Assembly: GCA_965262785.1 (NCBI GenBank)
Contig: OZ253559.1
Coordinates: forward strand, 4,189,082 to 4,253,081
Length of the DNA: 64,000 bases
Source: G965218495 sp965262785
GTDB lineage: Bacteria; Bacteroidota; Rhodothermia; Rhodothermales; Bin80
Direction: 5' to 3'
Part shown: positions 8,625 through 18,458 of the stretch, piece by piece
Layout of the letters: each line of letters begins with the position of its first letter
Numbering within the stretch: the stretch's first letter is position 1
The notes under the pieces: model-generated
Databases searched by the model: none
What the model was told of the DNA's origin: nothing
What the model saw: the letters and a program-made list of their open reading frames with translations, nothing else
Made by a program: the position numbers and the translations under genes

Positions 8625-10489
8625 AGCTGGTGGTACTGAATGTTGGTCCTGTCGAGTTCCAGCAGGCGCTGTACGAGCGCACGTGCCTCCGCTATGCGAT
8701 CAGTGTTAAAGTACAAGGAGGCAAGGTTGGCAAGGGCAGGCTCCAAGTCAGGATTCAGGGCGATCGCCGCCAACAGGTCTGCCTCCGCCTTTACAAAGTC
8801 CCGAAGGAGCACATGCGTGTACCCCCGGTCACTGTAGGCATCAGCATACTTCGGGTTCGCTGCCAAGACTTCATTTAGAACTGCTGCTGCCTGCACGAAA
8901 CGCCCATTGTGCACGTAACCCGACGCCAACTGTCGTTTGAAGTGCAGGTTAGCTGGCGCAAGCGTCACAGCCTGCTCCAAATAGGGTAGCGCTGCACCGG
9001 GGTTGCCAGTCTCAAGGTACGAATCCCCAATCCTATAGGCTGTCCAAGCGTCGTCAATGGCGTCGAGGCTTCGGGCGATCCGGGTAATCGCCGCGTAGTC
9101 GTTGTCCAGATAGTGCATCCGTATCAGGGGCGCAGCTACGGCCGCAAGCGACGATCGGGCCTGCGCCACGCGCAGGTACACTGCGGCAGAATCCAGAAAA
9201 CCCGGGTGATTCGTGACCTCTTCGTAGTAAGTCAAGTATCCCTGTGCGATTTCTTTTGCCGTTGGCGAAGGGTCGATGAGGCTGGCCATGCGCACAAAAC
9301 GCGCGCCCTCGGCATCGCTGGTCAGCACCGTCGAATTCGTTGTGTCCGGAGTACGAATGAAATGGTCGGTGATCCGAACATGTGGGATGTCCTTCGACCC
9401 GGACACAGGCATGTGGCACGTGACGCAATCCTCGGTGGTGGGCTCGGCGTGTAGCTGCACCGCACCAGCTGGTTCATGGCAGCTTTTACACGCAGCGTCG
9501 TAGTGGTCCTGCCCGAGGGCCTCTATTGGAAGATGCGGGTCGTGGCACGTGATGCACGTGAGGGGTTGTTCCGGCGTGGATTGGCGGAAGCACTCGCTCT
9601 GGGTCAGCCGATCAGGATGTGACGCCATGACGAACTGGCGCAAGCTGTCCGCAAAACGGGGCCAGAAGACGTTTTCTATGGAAGCCAGTACCATGCCAGG
9701 CCGAAAGTCTGCAAACGTTTTGCCTTCCTTGGGCACAGCAGCCCCTTGAACATGGCAGCCCTGGCAGATGTTAAACTGCAACTCCACCGGCAACTTGGCT
9801 GGGTTGACGATGGTGTAGTCGATCTCCTTGGATACGTCTACGGCACCTCCGGTGCGCATCGCCTCAATGTGGACAGAACCGGGCCCGTGGCACCGCTCGC
9901 AGTCGATGCCGTGCGGCACAGCGTCATACTTGTTATAAGAGCCTTCAACGATCGCAGGCATGCCGTTATGGCATGTGATGCATTTCACCACTATGGGCCG
10001 ATCAAATCGAACATTGCCGCCCCCCTTGAATCCGGGTGGCAAGTCCCAGATGCTGTCCTGGACATACCAGGTCAGAGGCATCTGGTAGAGGTAACCCCCT
10101 ACATTCATGATGTGGGAATTTGTATGGTGCCCTGACCCTACTATGTAGTCGATCTTTTCCGTGCGCCGGTGCACGGTGTCCGTGCCGGCCAGACGGTATT
10201 CCATGATGTACAGCGAATCGCCGCGCGCCAGGGCCTGGTAATGCAGGTTATTGAAGTCGTCATAGACAGGCTCGGGGCTGTCAAAGTCTGCCGCACTGTT
10301 GGCCAACGTCGCAGCTTCCCACGAGCGCCCCATCTGCGCCTGATTGTAGGTCTCCGCCTTGTCTGGGTGGCATGTAGCACACGCCTCGATACCAACGTAC
10401 TCCGCATCCAAGTTACGGTATTGGGTTGTACGGTCTGCCGTGTTGCAGCCCGCTACAAGGAGCACAAGGACGTAGTACGGTAGCCTCAT
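8606..10489 (-). CDS. Seven-heme c-type cytochrome/TPR lipoprotein (copy 2)
   Basis: An exported electron carrier of 627 residues if started at the ATG at 10489, chosen because a lipobox (VLLVAGC) follows at once; longer starts would only add an unrelated leader. Seven CxxCH heme motifs are visible in order: CATCH, CITCH, CERCH, CQGCH, CITCH, CKSCH and CVTCH, all in the first two thirds, in the arrangement of cytochrome c554-like multiheme proteins. Several tetratricopeptide repeats (for example YLEQAVTLAPANLHF, ALNPDLEPALANLASLYF) form the C-terminal third. The layout matches the gene at 10610-12718, so the pair arose by tandem duplication. It overlaps the downstream protease gene. Redox partner unknown; a protein-docking role for the TPR part is inferred. 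Confidence 0.82.
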   Translation of the reverse strand: MRLPYYVLVLLVAGCNTADRTTQYRNLDAEYVGIEACATCHPDKAETYNQAQMGRSWEAATLANSAADFDSPEPVYDDFNNLHYQALARGDSLYIMEYRLAGTDTVHRRTEKIDYIVGSGHHTNSHIMNVGGYLYQMPLTWYVQDSIWDLPPGFKGGGNVRFDRPIVVKCITCHNGMPAIVEGSYNKYDAVPHGIDCERCHGPGSVHIEAMRTGGAVDVSKEIDYTIVNPAKLPVELQFNICQGCHVQGAAVPKEGKTFADFRPGMVLASIENVFWPRFADSLRQFVMASHPDRLTQSECFRQSTPEQPLTCITCHDPHLPIEALGQDHYDAACKSCHEPAGAVQLHAEPTTEDCVTCHMPVSGSKDIPHVRITDHFIRTPDTTNSTVLTSDAEGARFVRMASLIDPSPTAKEIAQGYLTYYEEVTNHPGFLDSAAVYLRVAQARSSLAAVAAPLIRMHYLDNDYAAITRIARSLDAIDDAWTAYRIGDSYLETGNPGAALPYLEQAVTLAPANLHFKRQLASGYVHNGRFVQAAAVLNEVLAANPKYADAYSDRGYTHVLLRDFVKAEADLLAAIALNPDLEPALANLASLYFNTDRIAEARALVQRLLELDRTNIQYHQLWDLVQ

Positions 10490-10609
10490 CAAGCGTTGGT
10501 CGGGTAGTGCGGCTACTTCTGTAGCACACCCACACATACAAAATAGTTCGAACTGCCCGCCAACGCAACCACTGTCGGGCAAGACCCGCTGTGATGCAGC
10601 CCTTCTGCA

Positions 10610-12718
10610 CTAGAGCGCATCCAGAATCTGCTTCACGGCGTTGTTGCCAGGATCAAGCGCCAGCGCCTGGACAGCTAGGCGCCGGGCCTCTTCGTAGTTG
10701 CCCGAGCGCGCGTGAGCTAAAGCCAAGTTAATCATGCCACCTAAGTAGTCGGGTGCAAGCGCCAACGCCGCTGTGAGACGTTCAATTGCCGCCCTCAAGT
10801 TACCGTTGTTGAGATACCAGGTGCCAAGGTTGGCCTGGGCTACGGCATTGCCAGGTGCTGCAGTGGCCGCACGCTCAAAGAGCCGCCTGGCGTCTGCGTT
10901 CCGGCCAGGCATCGTGGTATACATCAGCCCGAGGTTGCCCAATGCGTCCGAGTCGTCTGGCTCCAGTGCAATCGCACGTTTCAGTGAGGCTTCTGCCTGG
11001 TCAAAGGCGCCGTCCTGCATGTATGCGGTACCCAGGTGCGTGTGCGCAACTGCAAGCAACGGCATTTCCGTGGTAGCCAGCCGGAACTGCACCGCAGCCT
11101 GCTGCAGGTCACCCTGCCGCTGCAGGAAGAGGCCATAGTTGATGCGGATATCCGCAAGTGCTGGCTGCTGCACCAGTGCGCTATCATAGAGCGCACGGAC
11201 TTCACCAGACGCTTGCTCCGCCTGCTCCAGTGCCTGAGCTAGCCCGTTCAGGCGCTCCGGAACCGCTCGCCGCTCGATTGCCAGGCGAAGCGGTGCAATA
11301 GCTTCTTGTGCGCTACCCAAGTTTGTTAGCGTCACACCAAGCAAAAAGCTCAGTTCCCCTGACGAGTCCTGGGCATGAATTGGCCCAGCGAGTGTGATGC
11401 CTCGATCCAAAAGCACACTGTCTGCCAGCTGCGTGCCATGAACAAGGTAGGCGAGCGCCGCATAGCGCTCAGCTTCTGGCCCCGAAGTGTCGCGCTCGAA
11501 ATACGGCGCTAAACCGGCTGCTTCCAATGCATGTGCCGGCCGCAATTCCGGAATGTCGTTGCCTACGACTCGGATCCAGTGGTCAGTAAAGGAGGCATGA
11601 GGCGCACCATCTGCGGGCACCTTGGGCATATGACACTGGATGCAGCTTTCACCTCCGCTGTGCTCGGTCATATCCACCCCATCGTGGCAACTAGCGCACG
11701 TCCTATCAAAGTACTCGGGTCCCTTATCGCGGAATCCCTCATGGGGATTGTGGCACGTTGTGCATGTCATGGACGTGGCAACAAAGCACGCACTCAGCCT
11801 AAGTCGCTCCGCGTGCGAGATCACGTCAATCGTCCCCTCTGTTTCATCTTTTGGCGCCGAAAACAGTGCCACGAAGTCCTCCAGGCGCTCCGAGGGTCGA
11901 AAGTCAAAAGCCTCGTGCCCCTCGCGCAGCAGCGATACGGTAGTGTGCAGATGGCACTGCTGGCAGATGTCCATCTGCAGCTCGCCGGATAGATGTGCAG
12001 GATTTACGATGGTTCGATCAGCCGCGTCTCGGACCTCCGGACTTGCAAGGCGTTCGGCCACGTGAAGGCTGCCCGGCCCGTGGCAGCGCTCGCACCCAAT
12101 ACCCTCCGGCACGTGGTCATACTTCCCGGTCACAAAGGGCACCGAACCGGGATAACTGTTGTGACACGCCATGCACCGGTCCGGTACCAGGCGACCGAAT
12201 CGCTTATTGTAGATCTGATACCCGGGGCTGAAATCCCAGGTGGCGCTCTGGGCGTACCACGTTAGCGGCATCTCGTATAGACGACCGACCGATTCCGTCA
12301 AGTATGTACGCGCGGCGTTGCCACTCCCTACTACATAGTCTATCTTTCGCACCAGTTCATGCGTCCTGCCGCCGCTGGCATCCAGACGGTACTCTGCCTG
12401 GAAAAAGCTGTCGCCGCGCGCGAAAACCTGGTAATAGAACCCGCTGCCTTCGTGAAACAGGGGCGCCGCCCGGAAGTCCTCTATTACATTTTCCTGCGTA
12501 AGCGGATAAAATGACCGGGCCATGCCATGTTCTTGAAAGCCCCGCCACTGACCTTCATGGCAGTCGAAGCAAGCCAGATCTCCAACATATTCCGCTCCCA
12601 AGTTGGCAAACCTGATCGGCTCTGCATCCTGTCGTCCGCTTGGCGAAATGCAGCCGCTCGAAAGCCAGGCCCAAAGCGGCAAAATCAGTATCCAAGCACC
12701 CCGCTGCATCGACGACAT
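10610..12718 (-). CDS. Seven-heme c-type cytochrome/TPR lipoprotein (copy 1)
   Basis: About 702 residues from the ATG at 12718 (an ATG at 12709 is equally possible; the frame stays open to 12766). The N-terminus is a lipoprotein signal ending WLSSGC. Seven heme motifs occur in the same order and context as in the neighbouring paralogue: CFDCH, CMACH, CERCH, CQQCH, CTTCH, CASCH and CIQCH, and the sequence between motifs (IDYVVGSG, MPLTWYAQS, GIGCERCHGPGS) is nearly the same as in copy 2. A longer TPR region follows (about residues 450-702). It heads a minus-strand unit with copy 2 121 bp downstream and is divergent from ggt. Probably an outer- or inner-membrane-anchored periplasmic electron-transfer protein. 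Confidence 0.82.
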   Translation of the reverse strand: MSSMQRGAWILILPLWAWLSSGCISPSGRQDAEPIRFANLGAEYVGDLACFDCHEGQWRGFQEHGMARSFYPLTQENVIEDFRAAPLFHEGSGFYYQVFARGDSFFQAEYRLDASGGRTHELVRKIDYVVGSGNAARTYLTESVGRLYEMPLTWYAQSATWDFSPGYQIYNKRFGRLVPDRCMACHNSYPGSVPFVTGKYDHVPEGIGCERCHGPGSLHVAERLASPEVRDAADRTIVNPAHLSGELQMDICQQCHLHTTVSLLREGHEAFDFRPSERLEDFVALFSAPKDETEGTIDVISHAERLRLSACFVATSMTCTTCHNPHEGFRDKGPEYFDRTCASCHDGVDMTEHSGGESCIQCHMPKVPADGAPHASFTDHWIRVVGNDIPELRPAHALEAAGLAPYFERDTSGPEAERYAALAYLVHGTQLADSVLLDRGITLAGPIHAQDSSGELSFLLGVTLTNLGSAQEAIAPLRLAIERRAVPERLNGLAQALEQAEQASGEVRALYDSALVQQPALADIRINYGLFLQRQGDLQQAAVQFRLATTEMPLLAVAHTHLGTAYMQDGAFDQAEASLKRAIALEPDDSDALGNLGLMYTTMPGRNADARRLFERAATAAPGNAVAQANLGTWYLNNGNLRAAIERLTAALALAPDYLGGMINLALAHARSGNYEEARRLAVQALALDPGNNAVKQILDAL

Positions 12719-12805
12719 CGGGACCTGGCCATCGCCCAAAACAACCTGCTTCTGTAATTCCCGCATATCCCATACCTTCCAGCGCGCACCCTAAACTTAC
12801 GAGCC

Positions 12806-14506
12806 ATGCGCTATTTCATTGCAGTATTCCTGTCGGTTTGTGTCTGCGCACACGGTGTGCAGGCCCAGAGCGGACGCATTCCTGTGGCAGCGGAGCATGG
12901 AATGGTCGTTTCAAGCCACCACCTGGCCTCAGCGGCCGGCATGCGCGTGTTGGAACAAGGGGGCAGTGCTGTTGACGCAGCAGTAGCTACGGCATTTGCC
13001 CTCGCGGTCACACTCCCGTCTGCCGGCAACATCGGGGGAGGTGGCTTTCTGGTCTACCATGGTGCGGATGGTCATGTGACTGCGTTCAACTTCCGCGAAA
13101 AAGCTCCACTCGCTGCCACACCTACGATGTTTCTGGGGAAAGACGGCAAAGTGCACGACAACAGCAACCATGAGGGTATACTCTCTATTGGCGTTCCCGG
13201 TACGGTCGCCGGCTTGGCGCTGGCCCACGAACGACTCGGTCGGATGCCTTGGTCCGAATTGGTGGAACCGGCCATTGCTTTGGCGGCCAAAGGATTCCCG
13301 TCCACCCGAGATATGCAGGGGTTCTTGCGGCATCTTAGCCAGGAGGGCGATCCGCTGTACAGCGCCACGCGCGCAGCATTCCTAAGGAACAGCGCGGAGG
13401 TCTATGAACCTGGCGAAATATGGAAGCAGCCCGATTTAGCTTCCTCGCTGGAGCGAATTCGGGACAGGGGCCACGATGGATTCTACACCGGCGAGACGGC
13501 GCACCTGCTGGCCAAGTTTTCTGCCGAGCACGGCGGCCTTATTACGATGGAGGATTTGGCCCTTTACCAGGCTGAAGAGCAGGCTCCCGTACACGGGACG
13601 TACCGGGGCTTTGATGTCTACTCCATGTCGCCGCCCAGCAGCGGTGGCGTTGCGTTGGTCGAAATGCTGAACATCCTTGAAGGGTACGACCTGAAGGGCA
13701 TGGGGCATAACTCGGCTCAGTACCTTCATGTGCTGACGGAAGCGATGCGGCGCGCCTTTGCTGACCGTGCAGAACACTTGGGCGACCCTAATTTTTACTC
13801 CGATATGCCCATCGAGCAGCTAACGTCAAAATCATACGCTGCGCGACTTCGCGGAGGCATAGACCTCACGCGCGCCTCGGTAAGCGACTCTTCCCGCTTC
13901 GCGGGATTGTACTCGAGCTACGAAAGCGAGGAAACCACGCACCTCTCCGTGATGGACGGAGAGGGCAACGCAGTCTCCCTTACGTACACGCTAGAATACG
14001 GGTACGGCTCCCGCATTGTGGCTGCGGGCACAGGGTTTCTGCTCAACAACGAGATGGGAGACTTCAACCCCATGCCTGGGCATACCGACTCGCGCGGCAT
14101 GATAGGTACGCCACCGAATGTGGTGGCTCCGGAGAAGCGTATGCTGTCCAGCATGACGCCTTCAATTGTCGCGCTTGATGGTAAGCCTGTACTTGTTGTG
14201 GGCACCCCTGGTGGGCGCACGATCATCAATACGGTCTTGCAAGTTATCCTTAATGTCATCGACCACGGCATGAACGTTGGAGAAGCTGTCGAGGCACCCC
14301 GTATCCATCACCAATGGCTGCCTGATGTGACGAGCTTCGAATCGCTAGGGATCTCGCCGGACACCAAGCGGCTGTACGAAGCACTGGGGCATCATGTGCG
14401 CTTACGCGGCACACAGGGGCGCGCTCACTGCATCGCGTCTGAAAGAGACCTCCTCTTTGGCGCTGCGGATTCCCGGAGCTACAACGGCCGCGCGATAGGC
14501 TTTTGA
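12806..14506 (+). CDS. ggt: Gamma-glutamyltransferase/glutathione hydrolase precursor
   Basis: A 566-residue periplasmic N-terminal-nucleophile enzyme that transfers or hydrolyses gamma-glutamyl groups, for example from glutathione. It has a signal peptide (to about residue 20, ending VQAQ), the large-subunit motifs SAAGMRVLEQGGSAVDAAVA and GNIGGGGF, and the autoprocessing site at Thr378 in ETTHLSV, which becomes the nucleophile of the small subunit. LEYGYGS..V..GTGFLLNNEMGDF and TPGGRTIINTVLQ are also family hallmarks. The next gene, 48 bp on, is an amino-acid permease, which suggests cleavage of gamma-glutamyl compounds outside the membrane followed by uptake. It is divergent from the cytochrome genes, so control elements should lie within 12720-12805. 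Confidence 0.93.
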   Translation: MRYFIAVFLSVCVCAHGVQAQSGRIPVAAEHGMVVSSHHLASAAGMRVLEQGGSAVDAAVATAFALAVTLPSAGNIGGGGFLVYHGADGHVTAFNFREKAPLAATPTMFLGKDGKVHDNSNHEGILSIGVPGTVAGLALAHERLGRMPWSELVEPAIALAAKGFPSTRDMQGFLRHLSQEGDPLYSATRAAFLRNSAEVYEPGEIWKQPDLASSLERIRDRGHDGFYTGETAHLLAKFSAEHGGLITMEDLALYQAEEQAPVHGTYRGFDVYSMSPPSSGGVALVEMLNILEGYDLKGMGHNSAQYLHVLTEAMRRAFADRAEHLGDPNFYSDMPIEQLTSKSYAARLRGGIDLTRASVSDSSRFAGLYSSYESEETTHLSVMDGEGNAVSLTYTLEYGYGSRIVAAGTGFLLNNEMGDFNPMPGHTDSRGMIGTPPNVVAPEKRMLSSMTPSIVALDGKPVLVVGTPGGRTIINTVLQVILNVIDHGMNVGEAVEAPRIHHQWLPDVTSFESLGISPDTKRLYEALGHHVRLRGTQGRAHCIASERDLLFGAADSRSYNGRAIGF

Positions 14507-14554
14507 GCAAGCTGCCTGCTCCCTGCATTTTTCCACTCGTGACCCTACGCTACC

Positions 14555-15907
14555 ATGCCTGACCCTACTGCAGCATCCCAGCCTTCATTGAAGAAGGTTC
14601 TGACCTGGATCGATGCGATGGGGATCTTGGTGGGAATCACCATCGGGTCGGGCATCTTTGCTACGCCGCAGCGCATCGCTGCATTGGTTGAGTCTTTTCC
14701 AGTAATGTTCTGGCTGTGGGCTGGGGTGGCTGTGTTTGCCGTAGTCGGTGGTCTTCTCTACTCGGAGTTGGGCACGCGTATGCCGGTCACGGGCGGCGAA
14801 TATGTCTACATCACCAAGGCCTTTGGCCCGTTTGCGGGCTTCATGTTCGGTTGGGCGCAGCTATTCATCATTCGAACGAGTCCAGCTGCCGGCCTTTCCA
14901 TCATAGCCGTTGACTATGTGGAGCATTTTGTCGTGTTATCGGGGGCGCAACAGACCTTGTTGGCCCTCGGCATTATTGCGGTCATTGGCTTTATCAACTA
15001 CATAGGGACCAAGCCCGCCAGCATCTTTCAGAATGTCACTTCTGCACTAAAGGTCAGTGGCCTGCTGTTCATCATAGTACTGGGCGTACTGCTCGTCGGT
15101 GCTGCGGATGATAAGCTCATGACTTCGGCGCCCGTCCTTGTCGAGACCGGCACGATTGCCAACCTTGTCGCCGCACTCTACCTGGTGATGTTTACAACCA
15201 TCGGCTGGGAGCGCGTTGGCTACGTAGCCGGCGAGATGAAGAACCCGCGCCGGGCGCTCCCGCGTGGAATCCTGTTCGGACTCCTGATCGTGGCGGTGGT
15301 TTACCTCATGGCCAACATGGTTTACTTCCGCACTCTGGGCATTGAGGGGTTGCGCGCAACTGAACGGGTGGCGACGGAAACCATGACCGTTGCCATCGGG
15401 TCCGTTGGGGCGGCCATCATCGCCGTCATTGTCGTCATCTCCTGTGTAGGGAGCATCAATGGCACGATGCTGGCCTCCGCCCGTGTATACTACACCATGG
15501 CAAAAGATCGTCTCTTCTTCGGATGGCTCCAATACGTCCATCCAAAGTACCGGACGCCTTCGCTGGCCATCTTGGCACACTGCGCGTGGGGCGCGGTGAT
15601 ATTGCTGGTGCGGGGCACGTTTGAGGACATCATAGCCGGAATGGTTTTTGCCATTTTGATCTTCTATGGTGTCACTGCGGTAGCTTTCTTTTTGTTGCGG
15701 CACCGTCAAGTTGGGGAAAAGAACGCTTTCAAGATGCCTGGCTATCCTGTGCTACCGGCGCTTTATCTCCTTGCCACCATCGCGCTGGTAGCCCTGCGCG
15801 CCTGGTTTGAGCCGCACAAATCATTGATCGATCTGGCCTTCGTGGCTACGGGACTCCCGTTTGCCGTTTTCTGGGTCTTAAGAAGAAGGACGGACAACAA
15901 AACTTAG
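14555..15907 (+). CDS. APC-superfamily amino-acid permease
   Basis: A 450-residue inner-membrane transporter with about 12 hydrophobic helices. The start of helix 1 reads GILVGITIGSGIFATP, the substrate-binding glycine motif of amino acid/polyamine/organocation carriers, and YSELGTRMPVTGGEYVYI in helices 2-3 is characteristic of the LAT-like branch. Later signatures are GWERVGYVAGEMKNPRRALPRGI and ASARVYYTMAKD. It probably moves neutral amino acids, but the exact substrate cannot be read from the sequence. Its position 48 bp after ggt suggests a shared transcript and a link with gamma-glutamyl peptide breakdown. No clear terminator was seen downstream. Confidence 0.88.
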   Translation: MPDPTAASQPSLKKVLTWIDAMGILVGITIGSGIFATPQRIAALVESFPVMFWLWAGVAVFAVVGGLLYSELGTRMPVTGGEYVYITKAFGPFAGFMFGWAQLFIIRTSPAAGLSIIAVDYVEHFVVLSGAQQTLLALGIIAVIGFINYIGTKPASIFQNVTSALKVSGLLFIIVLGVLLVGAADDKLMTSAPVLVETGTIANLVAALYLVMFTTIGWERVGYVAGEMKNPRRALPRGILFGLLIVAVVYLMANMVYFRTLGIEGLRATERVATETMTVAIGSVGAAIIAVIVVISCVGSINGTMLASARVYYTMAKDRLFFGWLQYVHPKYRTPSLAILAHCAWGAVILLVRGTFEDIIAGMVFAILIFYGVTAVAFFLLRHRQVGEKNAFKMPGYPVLPALYLLATIALVALRAWFEPHKSLIDLAFVATGLPFAVFWVLRRRTDNKT

Positions 15908-16840
15908 CCGGGGCCGGCGCGCACAGCGAGCATGGCACTGAACTGCAGATGTGCCCGCTGCCAACTCGTGCCACAAGTCCGGCATTGGGATGTGGAATAG
16001 GCAGCAGCATGCCAGAGTAATTCTCCATTCACCAGCGTGGTCATATCCAGCGGACTCCAATCGGTCAGATTGACTTGCGGCGAGACGCAATGTCTCTTTC
16101 GCGGCGCGCTAGTGTCCGCAAAGACTGGCTGGAGTTAGTCCGCCATGCCGTCGAGTCCTCGGGGCTCTACTTCTTGTATCAGCGTATTTGGCTGTCGTCT
16201 ATAGAGTCGCTACGGCAACGAATTCCCAGACGGCTCTGGTGGGTCGACGCGGACGGTCACGATATCCGTATTGTGAAATTGCCGGTGGCGTACCGAGGCC
16301 GCGAGGTGGCGCAGTAAGCGGAGAGAAACCTCACGCTCGAGCTGAGCATCTTCACCGTGCTTCCCAAGTAGCGCAACTTGACCCTGAAGGTTTCCTCCTT
16401 CGCCTCTGCCGGCAATGAACTCCAGCATCGCCGTTCCACCCTGCATTCTCGCAACCGCAAATTCGCTCCGCCCACTCCGGCGCTCATTTTCGCCTCCCTG
16501 GAGCATCGTCAACAAGACTTACTCACCGGACGGCATCCAGTCTCTTCACGTGATCGCTCCTCCATGAGCCGCAACCCAAGAAAATGTTGCTCCCCCTTGA
16601 AATAGTGCCCACTACGTGAGTGGTTGGGCAGGATTCGCGCCCGCCACGGGATAACGCCGTTCCGCGGCGCACTGGTAAGTCTGGCTAGGGGCCAATCCAC
16701 GCAACGACCTCGACACATGCAGCACATTCAAGACGCCGGATACAACGATTTCCAGTCCAAATACACTGCAGGCGGTCCCGTTCCCACCAGCCTGTCACTC
16801 CCTAGCCTACGGCGGGATAGGCCAACCCATTCACGCCCAA
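15908..16840. other. 930 bp without a supported gene
   Basis: A 101-residue minus-strand frame (16210-16515) and shorter frames exist, but none shows a family motif, a start context or a useful neighbour. It may be decayed coding sequence. No tRNA, CRISPR or strong terminator was seen. Confidence 0.45.
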
Positions 16841-17422
16841 CTAGTCCTCCGGCGGCGCAATCATGATGTGTGCAGACGGCGTGCCTGGGCGCATGATCCA
16901 AGGGGCGCCCGGCGCCACTGGCCTCTCTGGAAGGCCTGTGTTCTCCTGCGTAGCATACGGAATATACAGAGCGTACAAGCTGACCCTGGCTTGCGTTGCA
17001 TCAAATGATTCCAACTCTCCGCCCACGTTGTAAACGGCAGCGGGTGCAGTGGGCATCACAAGTGTCCCTGCATTGGCCTCTTCGTGCCGGATGTCAAAAT
17101 TTTCCTGACCTTGAATGCCATCGGCGCGAAGCTCGCGGCCACGCGCCATATACGGTTCAAGGGAATTGTGGTAGCAAGCCACATGAAACCGCCCGTCGCT
17201 GGGCTGATCGGCGAGGCAGGTGAGATCATTGGTACCATCCCTTAGCGTGAGTAGGTTGCCTGCGTTGTCATAGCCGTAGACATGTGCGCCGTCTCGCAAC
17301 TCTTCAGGCGCCGCAAGTACCGCGTCCGCGATCTGTCGATCGGCATCGGGAATCTGGGCGCTGCAGCTGAGAGGCGCAAAAACGCAGATGACAAGCAGAA
17401 TGCGAGCGTAAGGTCGGTACAT
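16841..17422 (-). CDS. Exported lipoprotein of unknown function
   Basis: A 193-residue protein with a short lipoprotein signal (ILLVICVFAPLSCS, lipobox LSC, Cys20). The mature part contains DLTCLADQPSDGRFHVACYHNSLEP, which carries two cysteines suited to a disulfide, and then GTLVMPTAPAAVYNVGG and AHIMIAPPED at the C-terminus. I recognise no domain. It reads like a conserved secreted protein rather than a chance frame: the ATG is directly followed by a good signal, and composition changes normally along the length. It stands alone between two gene-poor stretches. Confidence 0.7.
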   Translation of the reverse strand: MYRPYARILLVICVFAPLSCSAQIPDADRQIADAVLAAPEELRDGAHVYGYDNAGNLLTLRDGTNDLTCLADQPSDGRFHVACYHNSLEPYMARGRELRADGIQGQENFDIRHEEANAGTLVMPTAPAAVYNVGGELESFDATQARVSLYALYIPYATQENTGLPERPVAPGAPWIMRPGTPSAHIMIAPPED

Positions 17423-18458
17423 AGATCCAAGGCTGGTCTGTTAAAGAAACATGATCAAAATACGCCTGCGTGGGTTATCCATTCTGCTGCTCCTCACCAC
17501 GGCTACCCAGTATTGCTCACTGCCCGAAACGTACCGATTCTGCCGGCAGGTACGTAGACTGGCGGGCAAGAGCCGGGAGCATAGGTGTGAGCAGCGCAGA
17601 ATCCTGCATTTTGCACCACTACTGCGACAAATCCAACACCCCACTGCCAGTATCCCACTTAAGTCCTACACATTTCCCCCAGAGACCCTTGTCATGACTA
17701 TAGTGAAAAAGCTAGACCCGGGGGGTTGCCCTGCCGCCGGTTCGATTGCCTCGGGCGCTGCCGCCTGCGCTGGACAGGGGGACGGCCAATGAAAAGCGGG
17801 CCAAGACATTGCAGGTCCAAACATATCAACAGGATCATTGCTGCTAGGCGTACGGGCCAACGTCATCCTAGGTGTAGAGCGGCCCGCAGCAGCTTCCTCC
17901 CGACTGCTCTCAATTTGTGGCGAAAGTTTCAGCCACAGCTAACTCAGAATTCCAGTGGACCTGAATAGACGTATGCCAGAAGCCGCTATATAACGGCGGT
18001 GCTCTCTCAACACTCCTCATTTCGACTTGACGGTCAGTCCGAGGACCCGGGCCATCGTACGCAGCGGAAGGCCCTACCCATCAGGTCCCGCAGTCGGGTC
18101 TGCGGCTGGAAATTCCTTTTGCATGCCAAATGGTGCAATCATGTTAGGTCTACCCGTCGGCAACATTTCCGGCTTGACAAGGTGGCCTCACGGCCGATTG
18201 CACGGAAGCCAGCCTTTCGCGCGGTGGTTGGTCCGTGTAGATAGCGTAACTAACACAGCCGCAATGCCCGACTAAGGGCGTTGATTTGGGGTTGAAGAGG
18301 CTTGGATTGGCAGGCGCAGCAATGGCAAAAGCTGTATCGTGCGCGTGCGTGCTTCGCAGGCACGCACCTATCCTGCCAATGCTTTTGCGGCATCGTGACG
18401 ATCCGTGGTCCTTATCAATAGCCCTCCCTGGTGAGCAATACTGCGGGCCTTCTTTCTG
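17423..18458. other. 1 kb without a supported gene
   Basis: A 113-residue plus-strand frame starts at 17451 with a hydrophobic N-terminus, but the rest has no protein-like pattern. The right part holds the inverted-repeat cluster listed at 18306-18388. Nothing else was recognised. Confidence 0.45.
18306..18388. repeat. Cluster of interleaved perfect inverted repeats
   Basis: Three perfect pairs occur in 83 bp: ATTGGCAGG (18306-18314) with CCTGCCAAT (18372-18380); GCAAAAGC (18325-18332) with GCTTTTGC (18381-18388); and an inner hairpin GTGCGTGC (18345-18352) with GCACGCAC (18360-18367) around a 7-base loop. The first two pairs cross, in the order A-B-C-C'-A'-B', which would give a pseudoknot in RNA or alternative hairpins in single-stranded DNA. 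A short ATCGT-G-ACGAT palindrome follows. The cluster lies about 80 bp outside the stop codon of the transposase gene. Function unknown. Confidence 0.6.

Noticed and set aside
16210..16515. 101-codon minus-strand open frame
   Set aside because: No motif, no start context, and surrounded by noncoding sequence.
17451..17792. Small exported protein with a hydrophobic N-terminus
   Set aside because: Beyond the first 25 codons there is no protein-like pattern, and no ribosome site or neighbour supports it.
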